From assembly GCF_947495665.1 (NCBI RefSeq), contig NZ_CANLZV010000002.1, positions 62,001 through 126,000 on the forward strand: a DNA stretch of 64,000 nt, in the 5' to 3' direction. Made by a program: the position numbers and the translations under genes. Each line of letters opens with the position of its first letter. Position 1 is the stretch's first letter. The notes beneath the pieces were generated by a model. It worked only from the letters and a program-made list of their open reading frames with translations. It was not told the origin of the DNA and ran no database searches. Positions 7,126 to 16,484 of the stretch are shown here, one piece after another. Source of the stretch: an uncultured Sunxiuqinia sp. GTDB lineage: Bacteria; Bacteroidota; Bacteroidia; Bacteroidales; Prolixibacteraceae.

Positions 7126-7573
7126 CACCTTTTAACCGCTAAGAACGCAAAGAAGTGAAAAGGTTAAAGAATCAAGTAGAAAGGTTAAAGGAGGAAGCCA
7201 ATAAAACTTATTCTCATTGAACCATGCGCTGGTGGTTGGATTTCCTTCCATTCTCGAAGGGAAGGTGGCCCGGGAACCGGGACGGATGGGTTAGGAGAAA
7301 AGAGAGCAGATAAACCAGGCAGAAGGGAGAAGGCAGTAGGCACGAAGTCATGAACGCACGAACTCACGCACAATCTGATAACTGAAAACCGATAACTGAA
7401 GACTGACCATAGCCTACAGATTGTTTTGCTGCTCTCGCAATGTCGGAATTGGAATTTGAAGCTCTAAACAGATAACTGAGATCTCCATGCGCTTTGCGCC
7501 AAGATACTGATGAACTCAGGCACTGATAACTAAGAACTCCAAATAGAAGCAGGCCGGTGATTGAACCGTTTGA
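7126..7573. other. Non-coding region with composite intergenic repeat, copy 1
   Basis: No gene is supported. After TTTAACCGCTAAGAACGCAAAG comes a GC-rich inverted repeat (CCTTCC...GGAAGG, near 7240-7266). A purine-rich GCAGA-type tract follows (about 7300-7340), then a 30-bp block at 7341-7370 that matches 26 of 30 bases at 9149-9178, then near-tandem GATAACTGA units (about 7377-7410). The order of modules is the same as in 8923-9294. Confidence 0.5.
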
Positions 7574-7921
7574 TTAACGGATTCGATCCAGCACAAACAC
7601 GCCACAAACAGCTTCGCTGTCGAAGGTCGATCCGACCATTTGGTTTTCGCTCATGCGCTGGATTTCGAAGGTATTGGGTAAATAGCTAATCGGAACGCCG
7701 TTTTGCAGGGCGGTAACCGCTACACTTTCCAGCAACAGGCTGCCATCAGTCATGGTGCCTTTTACTGTTTCCGTGACTTCAATGCGGTAGTTGTTTTCCA
7801 CTTCTTCGGTAAACGAAAACAGGCCGCTAACCTCATTGCCGGTTTGGGTAAATTCCACCTGTCCTGTTGATTGGCCGTATTCAAAATCTTCGCGATAGGT
7901 CCAGTTTCCGCTAATATTCAT
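7574..7921 (-). CDS. Small beta-rich hypothetical protein
   Basis: A 115-residue protein with no signal peptide, dominated by alternating hydrophobic and polar strands (MNISGNWTYREDFEYGQST..., VEFTQTGNEVSGLFSF). This pattern suggests a lipocalin-like or small beta-barrel fold. Similar short proteins with a GxW start and TQxGxxVxG motif are frequent in Bacteroidota, but no function is known to me. It lies downstream of glutaminase on the same strand but about 90 bp away, with its own candidate -7 box, so it may be transcribed alone. Confidence 0.65.
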   Translation of the reverse strand: MNISGNWTYREDFEYGQSTGQVEFTQTGNEVSGLFSFTEEVENNYRIEVTETVKGTMTDGSLLLESVAVTALQNGVPISYLPNTFEIQRMSENQMVGSTFDSEAVCGVFVLDRIR

Positions 7922-7940
7922 GTTTCTTTATTTTTGACGG

Positions 7941-7948
7941 CAAACTTA
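7941..7948 (-). promoter_or_regulatory. Candidate -7 box for the small beta-rich protein
   Basis: On the minus strand the bases read TAAGTTTG, matching TAnnTTTG, 20 bp before the ATG at 7921. No convincing TTTG is found at the -33 distance. Confidence 0.35.
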
Positions 7949-8010
7949 GCAATTATTTTGGCACAACGGCTCAAGGGCTTGCCGGGCTAATTGTGCTCAG
8001 GGGATTCGAA

Positions 8011-8922
8011 TTAAAAAATGGAGAGCTGCGATTTGGTGGTAAATTCCTCGAGAAACTTCATGCCTTTGTACGAGTTTCCTTTGCTGTTCAGCCGGGGGCT
8101 CCAAACGGCAATCACATAGTGTTTCGGATGAATGGCGACAATGCCTCCGCCAACGCCGCTTTTCCCTGGCAGGCCAACTTTAAATGAAAATTCTCCCGAC
8201 TCGTCGTAGAACCCACAGGTTTGCATCAAGGCTTTTACCCTTTTGGATTGGCTTTGGCTGAGTACCCTGCTGCCCGATAAGGTGCAACCGTCATTGGCCA
8301 GAAACAAAAATAAGCCGGAAAGCTCCTGGCAATTGACTTCCAGCGAGCAGAGGTTGAAGTAAAAGTCGAGCACATCGGCCGGTTCGTTTTCAATGTTTCC
8401 AAACGATTTGATGAGGTTACACAAAGCCACATTCCGGTAGCCCACTTGCTTTTCCGAAGTGGCTATCCGGGACGAATAGTCAATCTTGCGGTTGTTGCTT
8501 AGTGAACGGATAAACGCCAGAAAATTTTCCTTGGGATGCTCCAAATGACTCAGCAGGATGTCGGAAATAACCAAGGCCCCGGCATTAATAAACGGGTTGC
8601 GCGGAATGCCATTTTCCACTTCAAGCTGAATCAATGAATTGAAAGCTGTTCCGGAGGGCTCTACGCCCAGACGTTCCCAGATTTTTTCGCCAAGAATACG
8701 ATAGGCCAGGCTTAACGAAAGGACTTTGGCAATACTTTGAATCGAGAATGTTTCGTAGCAGTTGCCAATGCCAAAACCGGTGTTGTCGATGGTTGAAAGA
8801 TAAACGCCAAACTTCTCCGGCTCAACTTTCTTGAGCTCCGGAATGTAAGAGGCAACCTGTCCTTTGGCTTCCAGTGAATTTACTTCATGAAAGACCTCTT
8901 GAATGATTTCGTTTAAATACAC
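8011..8922 (-). CDS. glsA: Glutaminase (GlsA family)
   Basis: A 303-residue cytoplasmic enzyme of the serine-dependent beta-lactamase-like glutaminase family, converting L-glutamine to glutamate and ammonia. The catalytic SxxK motif is Ser63-Ile-Ala-Lys66 (within FSIQSIAKV). The family block GIPRNPFINAGALV follows near residues 115-130, and a Gly-rich KSGVGGG segment lies near residues 255-265. Length is normal for the family. It is flanked on both sides by repeat-bearing intergenic DNA and appears monocistronic. Roles for this family include nitrogen supply and acid resistance; nothing here distinguishes them. Confidence 0.93.
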   Translation of the reverse strand: MYLNEIIQEVFHEVNSLEAKGQVASYIPELKKVEPEKFGVYLSTIDNTGFGIGNCYETFSIQSIAKVLSLSLAYRILGEKIWERLGVEPSGTAFNSLIQLEVENGIPRNPFINAGALVISDILLSHLEHPKENFLAFIRSLSNNRKIDYSSRIATSEKQVGYRNVALCNLIKSFGNIENEPADVLDFYFNLCSLEVNCQELSGLFLFLANDGCTLSGSRVLSQSQSKRVKALMQTCGFYDESGEFSFKVGLPGKSGVGGGIVAIHPKHYVIAVWSPRLNSKGNSYKGMKFLEEFTTKSQLSIF

Positions 8923-9294
8923 CTTTTTCAGTTTTTAATGAACGTTTGAACCTGAGCCTGTTTCGTAACTCGCAACAGCTTTCTAAAAATAGAAAAACCG
9001 GGATTACGATCGCAGCTTTCAACAGCACTTTAAAGATGATTTTTGCACATGTTTTCCCGCTACTTCCTGCAGGGGGGCTTGATAGCAGAGGGCAGAGGGC
9101 AGAGAGCAGAGAGCAGAGAGCATGGGGCAAAGGGGGAGGGAAGGAGAACACGAAGTCACGAACGTACGAAGGCACGCATCTCCGAAAAGCTGACCATTTG
9201 AGCACCAAGAAAATAGCTGCGACTAACAACCAATGACCACCATTGACAACGGAAAACTGACATCAATCTTTTTAACCACAGAGCGACACCGAAC
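8923..9294. other. Non-coding region with heptamer repeat and composite repeat, copy 2
   Basis: It contains five tandem RGCAGAG heptamers at 9084-9118, followed by two degenerate ones to 9132. The 30-bp block at 9149-9178 is 26/30 identical to 7341-7370. A TTTTTAACCACAGAG-type stretch lies near 9269-9283. An open frame on each strand crosses the repeats and is not credible as a gene. Confidence 0.5.
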
Positions 9295-9326
9295 AAAAAA
9301 AAACCACCTTCCCGAAGGAAGATGGT
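9295..9326 (-). terminator. Rho-independent terminator of nifJ
   Basis: On the minus strand ACCATCTTCC (9326-9317), a TTCG tetraloop and GGAAGGTGGT (9312-9303) form a 10-bp stem with one G-U pair, followed by a run of T (9302 downward). It lies just past the nifJ stop. The stable UUCG loop and T run make this a textbook terminator. Confidence 0.85.
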
Positions 9327-9359
9327 CTTTTGATGTATAGTAAAACGGTTTTTTGCGTA

Positions 9360-12300
9360 TTACTTTTCTTCAGCTGATTCCGGAGCGAAATCCATCGCAG
9401 CCAAACGCTTGTAAGAAGCGTGACGCCACTTGGCATTCTCTTCAGAAGCTTTAAACAGCTCAGCAGCTTGTTCCGGGAATGACTTTTTCAGTGAAGTATA
9501 ACGAACTTCTCCGTTCAAGAAATCCTGGAATTTGCTCCAATCCGGTTCTTTTGAATCCAGCACGAATGGGTTTTTGCCTTCAGCTTCGTGCAGCGGGTTG
9601 TAGCGGTACAGTGACCAGTAACCTGCTTCAACTGCTTTTTTCTCTTCAGCCTGAGAAGCGCCCATGCTGGCACGCAATCCGTGGTTGATACATGGAGAAT
9701 AAGCAATGATTAAGGATGGTCCTGGGTAAGCTTCCGCTTCGCGAAGTGCTTTCAGGTATTGAGCCTGGTTAGCGCCCATTGCAACTTGTGCCACGTAAAC
9801 GTAACCGTATGACATGGCCATTACACCCAAGTCTTTTTTGCGGATTTTCTTACCTGAAGAAGCGAATTTAGCAACGGCACCAACCGGAGTTGATTTTGAA
9901 GCCTGACCACCAGTGTTTGAGTAAACTTCGGTATCCATTACCAATACGTTTACATCTTCACCTGAAGCCAATACGTGGTCTAAACCACCGTAACCGATGT
10001 CATAAGCCCATCCGTCACCACCAAATACCCAAACGGATTTTTTCACCAGGTATTTTTTCAGGCTAACGATGTCTTTGGCGTAATCGGCATCTTTACCTTC
10101 CAGTACAGCCAACACTTTTGCTGATGCTTCTTTTGAAGCTTCGGCATCGTTTTTACCTTCAATCCAGGCAGTGAAAGCTGCTTTTTCGTCTTCACTAATT
10201 CCGTTTTGAAGCGCCTCGCTCATGATGCTTTCAATGCGGTCGCGTTGAGCTGAAACACCTTCAGCCATACCGAAACCGTACTCGGCATTGTCTTCGAACA
10301 ATGAGTTGGCCCAAGCTGGCCCTTGTTCGCTTTCTTTGTGTTTGCAGTATGGCGTGGCAGGAGCCGAACCACCGTAGATTGAAGAACATCCGGTAGCATT
10401 GGCAACCATCATACGCTCGCCATAAAGTTGCGTAATCAGTTTGATGTATGGTGTTTCACCACAACCAGCACAAGCTCCGGAGAACTCAAACAATGGTTGA
10501 GCAAACTGTGAGTTTTTAACTGATTTGTATTTGTCGACAACTTTTTCTTTGTAAGTGACTTTTTTGTCCATGTACTCCCAGCGGGCAACTTGGTCTTCTT
10601 GAGTTCCAAGAGGCTTCATTACCAGTGCTTTTTCTTTTGAAGGACAAACATCGGCACAGTTTCCACAACCCGTACAGTCAAGAACTGAAACCTGAATACG
10701 GAAGTTCAAGCCAGGGAATTGTTTGGTTGGAGTAGCTGTTTTTGTTGTTGTTCCTTCGGGAGCGTTGGCCATTTCCTCTTCAGTCATCAGGAATGGACGA
10801 ATAGCAGCGTGAGGACAAACGTAAGCACATTGGTTACACTGAATACAGTTGTCATCTTGCCACTCAGGAACGTTAACAGCGATACCGCGTTTTTCGAATG
10901 CTGATGTTCCTTGCTCAAACGTACCGTCTTCATACCCTTTGAAGGTAGAAACAGGCAGGTCGTTTCCTTTTTGAGCGTTGATTACATCCACAAATTTGCT
11001 GATGTATTCCGGACGGTCAGTAGCAGCAGCTTCTTCTTCCAGTTTAATGTCAGCCCATTCAGTAGGAACTTCAACTTTGGTTACGTTTTGACCACCAGCT
11101 TCAACAGCGGCAAAGTTCATGTTAACGATTTTCTCACCTTTGGCACCGTATGATTTTACAATGGCTTTTTTCATTTCTTCAACCGCTTGGTCGTAAGGAA
11201 TTACGCCAGTGATTTTGAAGAAAGCCGATTGCATGATGGTGTTGGTACGAGTTCCTAATCCCAATTCTTCACCCAGTTTAGTACCGTTGATGATGTAGAA
11301 TTTGATTTCGTTTTCAGCCAGGTAACGCTTCATCGCGTTTGGCAAACGTTTTTTGGTTTCTTCCTCATCCCAAATAGAGTTCAATAGGAATGAACCACCT
11401 TTTTTCAAGCCTTTCAGTACATCGTACAAGTTGACATAGGCAGGAACGTGGCAGGCAACAAAGTCAGGCGTTGTTACCAGGTAAGTTGAACGGATTGGGC
11501 TATCCCCAAAGCGCAGGTGAGAACAAGTGAAACCACCTGATTTTTTTGAGTCATACTCAAAATATCCCTGGCAGAATTTGTCGGTTGCACTACCGATAAT
11601 TTTGATGGAGTTTTTGTTGGCTCCAACCGTACCATCCGAACCTAAACCGTAGAATTTAGCTTCGTAGATTCCTTCAGGAGAAACTTTTACTTCTTCTTTT
11701 AAAGGAAGTGATTTGAAGGTAACATCATCTACGATACCCAAGGTAAAGCCGTTTTTAGGCTCTGCCATTTCCAGGTTTTCGTAAACAGCGATGATTTGTG
11801 AAGGAGTGGTATCTTTTGATCCCAATCCGTAACGTCCACCAACAATAACAGGCGCATTTTCTTTTCCGTAGAACAAGTCTTTAATATCCAGGTACAATGG
11901 CTCGCCATTTGCTCCCGGCTCTTTGCTGCGGTCAAGTACGGCAATACGCTTAACGCTTGCAGGCAATACGTTCATGAAATATTTTGCACTGAACGGACGG
12001 TACAGGTGAACAGACAACAAACCAACTTTTTTGCCTTGAGCAGCCAAGTGGTCGATTGTTTCTTTGATAGTCTCAGTAACTGATCCCATCGCAATGATGA
12101 TATCTTCAGCATCTTCAGCACCGTAGTAAGTGAATGGGTGATACTGACGTCCGGTCAGTTTTGAAATTTCTTGCATGTACTCATTTACGATATCAGGAAC
12201 GGCATCGTAGAATGGGTTTGAAGCTTCTTTAGCCTGGAAGAAAATATCCGGGTTTTGAGCTGTACCACGAGTCAATGGAGACTCAGGATTCAACGCACGG

Positions 12301-12920
12301 TCGCGGAATGCTTGCAGGGCATCGTAATCAATCAATGGGCGGATGTCTTCCTGATCGATCACTTCAATTTTTTGAATTTCGTGTGAAGTACGGAATCCGT
12401 CAAAGAATGACAGGAATGGAACGCGTGATTTTAGTGTTGCCAGGTGAGAGACACCAGCCAGGTCCATTTCTTCCTGAACAGAACCGGCAGCCAACATGGC
12501 AAATCCAGTTTGACGGGCAGCGTAAACGTCAGAGTGGTCTCCGAAGATTGACAACGCATGTCCGGCCAGGGCACGGGCACTAACATGGAAAACAGTCGGT
12601 AACAATTCACCAGCAATTTTATACATGTTAGGGATCATTAGCAACAATCCTTGAGAAGCCGTGTAAGTTGAAGTCAATGCACCTGATTGAAGTGCTCCGT
12701 GAACAGCACCAGCGGCACCACCTTCACTTTGCATTTCAGCCAAACGCACCGGACGGCCAAACAGGTTTTTCTTTCCTTTTGCAGCCCATTCATCCACATA
12801 TTCAGCCATGGTTGATGATGGCGTAATGGGATAGATACAGGCAACTTCGCTAAACATGTAACTCATATGCGCTGCCGCATAGTTTCCGTCACATGTAATG
12901 AATTTTTTTTCTTTTGCCAT
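9360..12920 (-). CDS. nifJ: Pyruvate:ferredoxin (flavodoxin) oxidoreductase
   Basis: A single-chain PFOR of 1186 residues, read from the ATG at 12920 (MAKEKKFITCDGNYAAAH). A TTG three codons upstream is less likely as start. Domains run in the usual order: pyruvate-binding/TPP pyrimidine domain (1 to about 400), gamma domain (about 415-620), a 2x[4Fe-4S] ferredoxin domain with CIQCNQCAYVCPH and CTGCGNCADVCPS (about 685-760), and the TPP domain with a further cluster ligand CAGCGET (about 820) and GDGWAYDIGYGGLDH. It oxidises pyruvate plus CoA to acetyl-CoA and CO2 and reduces ferredoxin, the central fermentation step in anaerobes. It is monocistronic with its own terminator. It is an oxygen-sensitive enzyme, so it supports an anaerobic or microaerobic lifestyle. 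Confidence 0.97.
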   Translation of the reverse strand: MAKEKKFITCDGNYAAAHMSYMFSEVACIYPITPSSTMAEYVDEWAAKGKKNLFGRPVRLAEMQSEGGAAGAVHGALQSGALTSTYTASQGLLLMIPNMYKIAGELLPTVFHVSARALAGHALSIFGDHSDVYAARQTGFAMLAAGSVQEEMDLAGVSHLATLKSRVPFLSFFDGFRTSHEIQKIEVIDQEDIRPLIDYDALQAFRDRALNPESPLTRGTAQNPDIFFQAKEASNPFYDAVPDIVNEYMQEISKLTGRQYHPFTYYGAEDAEDIIIAMGSVTETIKETIDHLAAQGKKVGLLSVHLYRPFSAKYFMNVLPASVKRIAVLDRSKEPGANGEPLYLDIKDLFYGKENAPVIVGGRYGLGSKDTTPSQIIAVYENLEMAEPKNGFTLGIVDDVTFKSLPLKEEVKVSPEGIYEAKFYGLGSDGTVGANKNSIKIIGSATDKFCQGYFEYDSKKSGGFTCSHLRFGDSPIRSTYLVTTPDFVACHVPAYVNLYDVLKGLKKGGSFLLNSIWDEEETKKRLPNAMKRYLAENEIKFYIINGTKLGEELGLGTRTNTIMQSAFFKITGVIPYDQAVEEMKKAIVKSYGAKGEKIVNMNFAAVEAGGQNVTKVEVPTEWADIKLEEEAAATDRPEYISKFVDVINAQKGNDLPVSTFKGYEDGTFEQGTSAFEKRGIAVNVPEWQDDNCIQCNQCAYVCPHAAIRPFLMTEEEMANAPEGTTTKTATPTKQFPGLNFRIQVSVLDCTGCGNCADVCPSKEKALVMKPLGTQEDQVARWEYMDKKVTYKEKVVDKYKSVKNSQFAQPLFEFSGACAGCGETPYIKLITQLYGERMMVANATGCSSIYGGSAPATPYCKHKESEQGPAWANSLFEDNAEYGFGMAEGVSAQRDRIESIMSEALQNGISEDEKAAFTAWIEGKNDAEASKEASAKVLAVLEGKDADYAKDIVSLKKYLVKKSVWVFGGDGWAYDIGYGGLDHVLASGEDVNVLVMDTEVYSNTGGQASKSTPVGAVAKFASSGKKIRKKDLGVMAMSYGYVYVAQVAMGANQAQYLKALREAEAYPGPSLIIAYSPCINHGLRASMGASQAEEKKAVEAGYWSLYRYNPLHEAEGKNPFVLDSKEPDWSKFQDFLNGEVRYTSLKKSFPEQAAELFKASEENAKWRHASYKRLAAMDFAPESAEEK

Positions 12921-13008
12921 TTTATTCAAGTTAAATTTCAGATGTATATTCTAATTCTAATTTCAAATTCCATGTTTCAAAACCCAATCAGAAACAAGCA
13001 ACTCGCGG

Positions 13009-14184
13009 CTAGTATAAAAATCCGAACAGCCATAAGGGGATTTTATTCCCGCTGCCTTCTTCAATCATGTCGGCAGCTGCATAAGTTTCTTTTTCTGGTT
13101 CTGTATATTTCCCTCCCACGATAAAGTGGTAGTTGTCGTTGACTTTAAAATCGGCTTTGTCCGAGCTTTTTATGTCGTGCCGATAGCCCACCTGGTTGTA
13201 AAAAAAGGTGGTGCGCAGGTTTCGGTTTGTAATGTTATTGGGTTCTACGGCAAATAAAATGTTGGTGTTATGCGCGTAGACCAAATCCGGCTTTTTTAGT
13301 TGATCATCGCCCCCGTTGGAGAAAAGCATGTTGATTAGACGTGCATTCTTCAGGTAGCGCAAATAGTTCATCACCGTGGCGCGTGAGGTTTCCACATCGT
13401 TGCTGATTTTACTGATGTTGGGCGAAAATGGTACTTCGCTTACAATAATCTGCAACAACTTGCGAAGCTTGGGCAAGTACTTTAACTCAATTTGGTTGAG
13501 GTAAGTCACATCCAGCTCCAGTGCCAGGTTAACGTGCTTGAGCAGCGTTTCATTGTAAAACGGTTTGTTGTTCAGGAAATACGGATAAAAACCGATTTGA
13601 AGGTACTCTTCAAAATACGCCAGGGGTTTTACCTGGTTGGTTATTTCCTGGGCAATTTGCTGGTGGTTGGTGATGATCTCATCCAACGTATATTGTGGGA
13701 ACTCAAATTTCCCGCGATAATTCAGGTATTCTCTGAAAGACAAACCTTCCAGATGATATACTTTAATAATGTTTTTAAGGTGAGTGTTGCCTTCAATAAC
13801 CCGTAAAACAGGTGATGCCGAGAAAACAATTTTCAACTCGGGCATGTCGTCATAACAGGCGCGTAGTTCTTTTGACCACTCCGGGTATTTGTGAATTTGA
13901 TCGAGGATAAGCACTTTGCCACCCTTCTTGTAGAATTCATCGGCAAAGTTGTAAATCTTTCTGCGGGTAAAATAGAAGTTGTTCAGGCTTACATACAGGC
14001 AGGATTTGTCCTCCAGGTATTTTTCCCTTACCAGGTTGTGCAAAAAGGTTGTTTTGCCCACACCACGGAATCCTTTAATACAAATAAGGCGGTGAGACCA
14101 GTCAATTTCATCGAGTAATTCACGTCGGATGGTCTTACGCGGTTGTTCAAATAGTGTCTGATGAATTTGTATGAGGTTTTCCAC
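13009..14184 (-). CDS. AAA-family ATPase with DUF4143 domain
   Basis: A 391-residue protein with a P-loop near residues 38-47 (GFRGVGKTTFL) and a Walker B-like segment VLILDQIHKYP near residues 110-120. A winged-helix part follows, then a C-terminal DUF4143 region (about 310-391). The start is GTG at 14184; no ATG lies close enough to keep the P-loop domain intact. The family is abundant and mobile in Bacteroidota and archaea; its physiological role is not established, though some members resemble archaeal nucleases or regulators. It stands alone between nifJ and a divergent U32 gene. Confidence 0.85.
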   Translation of the reverse strand: MENLIQIHQTLFEQPRKTIRRELLDEIDWSHRLICIKGFRGVGKTTFLHNLVREKYLEDKSCLYVSLNNFYFTRRKIYNFADEFYKKGGKVLILDQIHKYPEWSKELRACYDDMPELKIVFSASPVLRVIEGNTHLKNIIKVYHLEGLSFREYLNYRGKFEFPQYTLDEIITNHQQIAQEITNQVKPLAYFEEYLQIGFYPYFLNNKPFYNETLLKHVNLALELDVTYLNQIELKYLPKLRKLLQIIVSEVPFSPNISKISNDVETSRATVMNYLRYLKNARLINMLFSNGGDDQLKKPDLVYAHNTNILFAVEPNNITNRNLRTTFFYNQVGYRHDIKSSDKADFKVNDNYHFIVGGKYTEPEKETYAAADMIEEGSGNKIPLWLFGFLY

Positions 14185-14345
14185 GGCTAAATCTTAATTT
14201 CTGCAAACAAAAGTAAGCAGTAAGTTTTATTTTTTGCAATCTGGAGATAACAATTTCATGTGGATTGTGTAATTTATAATTGGTAAAAATAAGCGCCTGA
14301 ATAAGCTTCTGGACCATAAATTCTAGGGCTAGTAAAGATTATCCC

Positions 14346-14353
14346 TATTTTTG
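14346..14353 (+). promoter_or_regulatory. Candidate -7 box for the U32 gene
   Basis: TATTTTTG matches TAnnTTTG and would give a transcript start only about 10-15 bp before the ATG at 14372. The -33 region has only a partial match. Confidence 0.4.
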
Positions 14354-14371
14354 CACAAATTTGAAATTATC

Positions 14372-16360
14372 ATGCATCAACCAAAACCTGAATTACTTTT
14401 ACCGGCCGGAAACACGGAGGCTTTTTACGCTGCTTTAGAAGCTGGCGCTGATGCCATTTATCTTGGCATGCGGAATTTTAATGCACGAGGTCGTGCCACC
14501 AACTTCAGCGAAAGTCATTTGCTTGCTGCTTTGCAGGAGGCTAAAAAGCGAAAGGTGAAAATTTACGTGACGCTCAATACTGTTATCAAAAACAAGGAAA
14601 TTGATGATTTGCTGGATGTGCTGACTTTTCTGGAGCGTGCCGGTGTTGATGCTATTATTATTCAGGATTGGGGTTTGTATTATATTGCGCGCTTGCGCTT
14701 CCCAAAGCTGGTGATTCATGCCAGTACGCAAATGGGGAATCACAACTCGCTGGGCGTTGATTTTTCGGAGCAAAAGAAAATTGCCCGGGTGATTTTGGCC
14801 CGTGAGCTGACAATGACCGAACTGACAAACATTGCCGGACGCTCGAAAACCGAGCTGGAACTGTTTGTGCACGGTGCTTTGTGCTATTCGTTTTCCGGAC
14901 TCTGCTTTTTTAGCAGTTACCTGGGGGGGCGTGGCGCTAACCGGGGGCTGTGCGCCCAGCCATGTCGCCGCATTTACCAGGACAACCAGCAAAGTAAATT
15001 CTTATTCAACCTGAAAGATAACCAGCAGTTGCCCAACCTGGAAAAACTAAAAGAGCTGGGCATCCGTTCATTAAAGGTGGAAGGCCGTATGAAGTCGGCG
15101 GATTACGTTTTTCGGGTAGCCAAAGCCTATCGCATGGCGATTGATCATCCGGAAAAGAAGGCGGAAGCCGAAGAGCTGTTGAAGTTGGATTTTGGTCGTG
15201 AAAAGATAGCCTATTTCCTGGGGAAAGATGTGAAGGATGGCATTACCGATACTTCAAATACCGGAATTTCCATCGGATTTATCAAGGCATTAAGCAAGGA
15301 CAAGGTGATGTTTGAATCGACAACCGAAATGAAGGAAGGCGACCGCATTCGTATTCGGAATGTGAAGGATGACAGCACAGTCAACGTCAAGTTACGCGAC
15401 TTGAACCTTGATGATGATTGCTATTCATTTACCTTTACCGGTCAGGAAAAGCTTCATGTGGGAGATGAGTTGTTTTGGGTGGGGCGTCGCGAACAGCGTT
15501 TTCCCGGCAAATTTGCCAATCTGCCACATGCACGTATGAAAGCGCTTCCGTATGGCGAGAAAAAGAAGTTTCGTCAGCAGTTGCTCATCAAATCCCGGCC
15601 TTCGAAATCCCGCTTATTTATTCGGGTTGACCAGCCGGACTGGTTACGCAAGCTACGGATGGAAGAAGCTGATGGTGTGATTTTGTCTTTCACGCGTAAA
15701 GATCTGGAAAGCTTTGATTTTTCGCTCCGGTTCATTCAGCAAAACAAGCATAAATTGTACATTGAGTTGCCGAAATTTATTTCGGAAGAACACCTGGATA
15801 TTTATCGAAAGTTGGTTCAACGGATTGAATCGCAAGGGATTCGTCAATTCTTTATCAGTCACCTGTCGCAAAAACTATTGTTGTCAAAGGACAGCCAGGT
15901 GAGCAGCAACGAAAATGTGTATGTGTATAATGATGCCGCAGCCAAAATGCTGAACGAAACCCGTATCCGTAACTTTTGTTATCCCATTGAAAATGACTTT
16001 GACAACCTGAAAACCATGCAAAATAAGCAGGGAATTGTGCTGCTTCATGCTTATCCGGAGTTGTTTTATTCGCGCATGCCAGTGCAGGTTGCCAATGATG
16101 ACAACCAATTTGTGGATGATACCAACAAAACCTTTCAGAAAACAAACAAAGACGGGATTACGGTGGTAACACCCGATTTTCCTGTGAGTCTTTTGCAATA
16201 CAAAAGTCAGTTGGTGAAGGAAGGATTTTCCAACTTTATGATTGATTTAAGCCACGAAAAACCGTCGAAACATATCATTAAAAAGATTTTGACAAAATAC
16301 CGGTTTTCAGAGCAGTATCAGCCATCAACAACCTTCAATTTTAAAAAGGGTTTGCAGTAG
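14372..16360 (+). CDS. Peptidase U32-family protein (RlhA/TrhP-like)
   Basis: A 662-residue protein starting at the ATG at 14372 (MHQPKPELLLPAGNTEAF). The TIM-barrel-type U32 domain spans about residues 1-330, with the signature ELFVHGALCYSFSGLCFFS and the Cys cluster GANRGLCAQPCR. A C-terminal extension (about 340-660) carries a DUF3656-like region. Family members once called collagenases are now linked to RNA hydroxylation: RlhA modifies C2501 of 23S rRNA and TrhP modifies tRNA wobble uridines, both using prephenate-dependent chemistry with an Fe-S cluster. The Cys ligands fit that role. The gene appears monocistronic. Confidence 0.88.
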   Translation: MHQPKPELLLPAGNTEAFYAALEAGADAIYLGMRNFNARGRATNFSESHLLAALQEAKKRKVKIYVTLNTVIKNKEIDDLLDVLTFLERAGVDAIIIQDWGLYYIARLRFPKLVIHASTQMGNHNSLGVDFSEQKKIARVILARELTMTELTNIAGRSKTELELFVHGALCYSFSGLCFFSSYLGGRGANRGLCAQPCRRIYQDNQQSKFLFNLKDNQQLPNLEKLKELGIRSLKVEGRMKSADYVFRVAKAYRMAIDHPEKKAEAEELLKLDFGREKIAYFLGKDVKDGITDTSNTGISIGFIKALSKDKVMFESTTEMKEGDRIRIRNVKDDSTVNVKLRDLNLDDDCYSFTFTGQEKLHVGDELFWVGRREQRFPGKFANLPHARMKALPYGEKKKFRQQLLIKSRPSKSRLFIRVDQPDWLRKLRMEEADGVILSFTRKDLESFDFSLRFIQQNKHKLYIELPKFISEEHLDIYRKLVQRIESQGIRQFFISHLSQKLLLSKDSQVSSNENVYVYNDAAAKMLNETRIRNFCYPIENDFDNLKTMQNKQGIVLLHAYPELFYSRMPVQVANDDNQFVDDTNKTFQKTNKDGITVVTPDFPVSLLQYKSQLVKEGFSNFMIDLSHEKPSKHIIKKILTKYRFSEQYQPSTTFNFKKGLQ

Positions 16361-16484
16361 GCAGTATTTATCGGTTTTTCATGTTTTGTAAAATATTGGG
16401 GCTGAAACTGGCTTTGCCATTAGGCAATTTTATATCTTAGTCAGCCAATTTACTGAGAGCACTAACTAAGACGATGAACTAAAC

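Noticed and set aside
6786-7142. Overlapping open frames on both strands with Cys/Ala-rich peptides
   Set aside because: They are produced by the tandem palindromic units and are repetitive in all frames; no start signal or domain supports them.
8946-9229. Open frames on both strands over the heptamer repeat
   Set aside because: The encoded peptides are low-complexity products of the RGCAGAG tract and the intergenic repeat.
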